NCBI RefSeq assembly: GCF_032452875.1
Contig: NW_026893634.1
Coordinates: forward strand, 186,001-250,000
Direction of reading: 5' to 3'
DNA from: Bos javanicus
Lineage: Eukaryota > Chordata > Mammalia > Artiodactyla > Bovidae
Length of the DNA stretch: 64,000 nucleotides
Below the pieces are notes generated by a model, which saw nothing but the letters and a program-made list of their open reading frames with translations, was not told the origin of the DNA and ran no database searches. A program made the translations under genes and the position numbers. Numbering within the stretch: the stretch's first letter is position 1; every line of letters starts with the position of its first letter. Shown in pieces: positions 62,500 through 64,000 of this stretch.

Positions 62500-64000
62500 G
62501 CCTCCAGAGGCACATGATCAGTGTATGATAGCAAACATGATCAGCGCATGATCAGTCACATGATCAGCGCCATTAAGTCACGTGATCACTACATGATAGT
62601 CATGTGATCAGTCCATGCTCAGTCACGGTATCAGTGCATGATCAGCCACGTGATCAGTGCATGATCAGCCACGTGATCAGTGCATGATCAGCCACGTGAT
62701 CAGTGCATGATCAGTCACGTGATCAGTGCATGATCAGGCACGTGATCAGTGCATGATCAGCCACGTGATCAGTGCATGATAGCCACGTGATCAGTGCATG
62801 ATCAGTCACCTGATGGGTGTATGATCAGTCACGTGACCAGTACATGGTAGCTACATGATCATTGCATGATCAGCCACGTGAGTAGTGCATGATAGCCACG
62901 TGATCAGTGCATGATCAGTCACGTGATCAGTGCATGATCAGTCACGTGATCAGTGCATGATCAGCCACGTGATCAGTGCATGATCAGCCACGTGATCAGT
63001 GCATGATCAGTCACGTGATCAGTGCATGATCAGTCACGTGATCAGTGCATGATAGCTACGTGATCAGTGCATGATCAGCCACGTGATCAGTGCATGATAG
63101 CCACGTGATCAGTGCATGATCAGTCACGTGATCAGTGCATGATCAGTCACGTGATCAGTGCATGATCAGTCACGTGATCAGTGCATGATCAATTACGTGA
63201 TCAGTGCATGATCAGTCACGTGATCAGTACATGGTAGCTACGTGATCATTGCATGATCAGCCACGTGATCAGTGCATGATAGCCACGTGATCAGTGCATG
63301 ATAGCCACGTGATCAGTGCATGATCAGTCATGTGATACGTGTGTGATCAGCCACGTGATCAGTGCATGATATCCACGTGATCAGTGCATGATAGCCACGT
63401 GATCAGTGCATGAGAGCCACGTGATCAGTGCATGATCAGTCACGTGATACATGTGTGATCAGCCACGTGATCAGTGCATGATGAGCCACGTGATCAGTGC
63501 ATGATCAATTACGTGATCAGTGCATGATCAGTCACGTGACCAGTACATGGTTGCTACGTGATCGTTGCATGATCAGCCACGTGAGCAGAGCATGATAGCC
63601 ACGTGATCAGTGCATGATCAGTCACGTGATCAGTACATGATCAGTCACGTGAACAGTGCATGATCATTTACGTGATCTGTGCATGATCAGTCACGTGACC
63701 AGTATATGGTAGCTACGTGATCATTCCATGACGAGCCACGTGAGCAGTGCATGATAGCCACGTGATGTGTGCATGATGAGTTACGTGAGCAGTGTATGAT
63801 CAGCCACGTGATCAGTGCATGATATGTCACGTGACAGGTGTGTGATCAGCCACGTGAACAGTGCATGTTCAGCCACGTGATCAGTGCATGATAGCCACGT
63901 GATCAGTGCATGATCAGTTACGTGAGCAGTGTATGATCAGCCACGTGATCAGTGCATGGTCAGACACGTGAACAGTGTATGATCAGCCACGTGATCAGTG
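62500..64000. repeat. Array 42 (marked long type, right end cut)
   Basis: CACCTGATGGGTG near 62808, GATACGTGTGTG near 63333, GATACATGTGTG near 63446, GATGTGTGCATG near 63763, CATGGTCAGACACG near 63956. Compared with array 40 it lacks one monomer (the GAGTGCCACG one) near 63810. By register the next A core should start about 90 bp past the window. Confidence 0.95.

Larger units (their letters stand above)
1..64000. repeat. 23-bp satellite array with higher-order structure (entire window)
   Basis: The window is tandem 22/23-bp monomers throughout. The monomer is two related half-units, TGATCAGTGCA (11 bp) and TGATCAGYCACG (12 bp); the frequent 22-bp form loses one C (GATAGCC for GATCAGCC). I estimate over two thousand monomers, from length minus cores divided by 23. 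Each typically has one CACGTG and one or two TGATCA sites. Orientation never flips. Rare variants (CACCTGATGGGTG, GATATAGACGTG, GATATCCAAGTG, CATGGTCAGACACG, and AGCCAGTGATC lacking ACG) recur in fixed order and define higher-order repeats punctuated by 42 diverged cores. No ORF exceeds 92 codons on either strand. Function is unknown; a heterochromatic satellite is the natural reading. Confidence 0.97.

Noticed and set aside
1..64000. Plasmid iterons or a bacterial replication origin (22-23-bp direct repeats rich in GATC)
   Set aside because: Iteron clusters hold a handful of copies next to a rep gene. Here there are thousands of copies, higher-order structure and no genes.
1..64000. Telomeric or subtelomeric telomere-like repeats
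   Set aside because: No TTAGGG, TTTAGGG or TTAGG runs were seen on either strand.

Overview
The whole 64 kb is one uninterrupted, head-to-tail satellite DNA array of a eukaryote. I see no protein-coding gene, RNA gene, transposon, CRISPR array or unique sequence. The basic unit is 23 bp (TGATCAGTGCA followed by TGATCAGYCACG; a common 22-bp form reads GATAGCCACG). It fills the window in a single orientation. The host species cannot be named from the sequence. A eukaryote is inferred from thousands of tandem monomers organised into higher-order repeats, no coding capacity, and CpG decay (CACGTG to CACATG or CATGTG) of the kind expected where CpGs are methylated. Centromeric, pericentromeric, subtelomeric or sex-chromosome heterochromatin are all possible.

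Two textures alternate. (1) Homogeneous 22/23-bp arrays carry CACGTG and one or two TGATCA per monomer. (2) Forty-two 'cores' of 227-228 bp lack both CACGTG and GATC. Each core is five 45-46-bp units, and each unit is two diverged 23-mers that still match the array monomer (about 15 of 23 positions). The cores are therefore an old, diverged branch of the same family, not a foreign insertion. About 120 bp of semi-degenerate monomers follow every core, and GCATGCTCAG precedes almost all of them.

Core-to-core spacing falls into discrete classes: 659, 707-728, 1070, 1256, 1287-1342, 1373-1407, 1446-1451, 1519-1522, 1608, 1833-1840, 2176 and 2512-2609 bp. Many classes differ by whole monomers. The order of classes repeats, giving a further level of super-repeats: about 3.5-3.9 kb (x3) in the first 11 kb, 7.51 kb (x2) at about 27-42 kb, 5.68 kb (x2) at about 46-57 kb, and about 3.3 kb (x2) at about 55.6-62.3 kb. 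Cores left of about 43 kb are heterogeneous. From about 43.4 kb on they look essentially identical, so homogenisation has been uneven.

The window begins 121 bp downstream of a core lying just outside, and ends about 90 bp before the next expected core. The only ORFs are 62-92-codon minus-strand frames inside the cores. They start at TTG, are broken in several copies, and are not genes.
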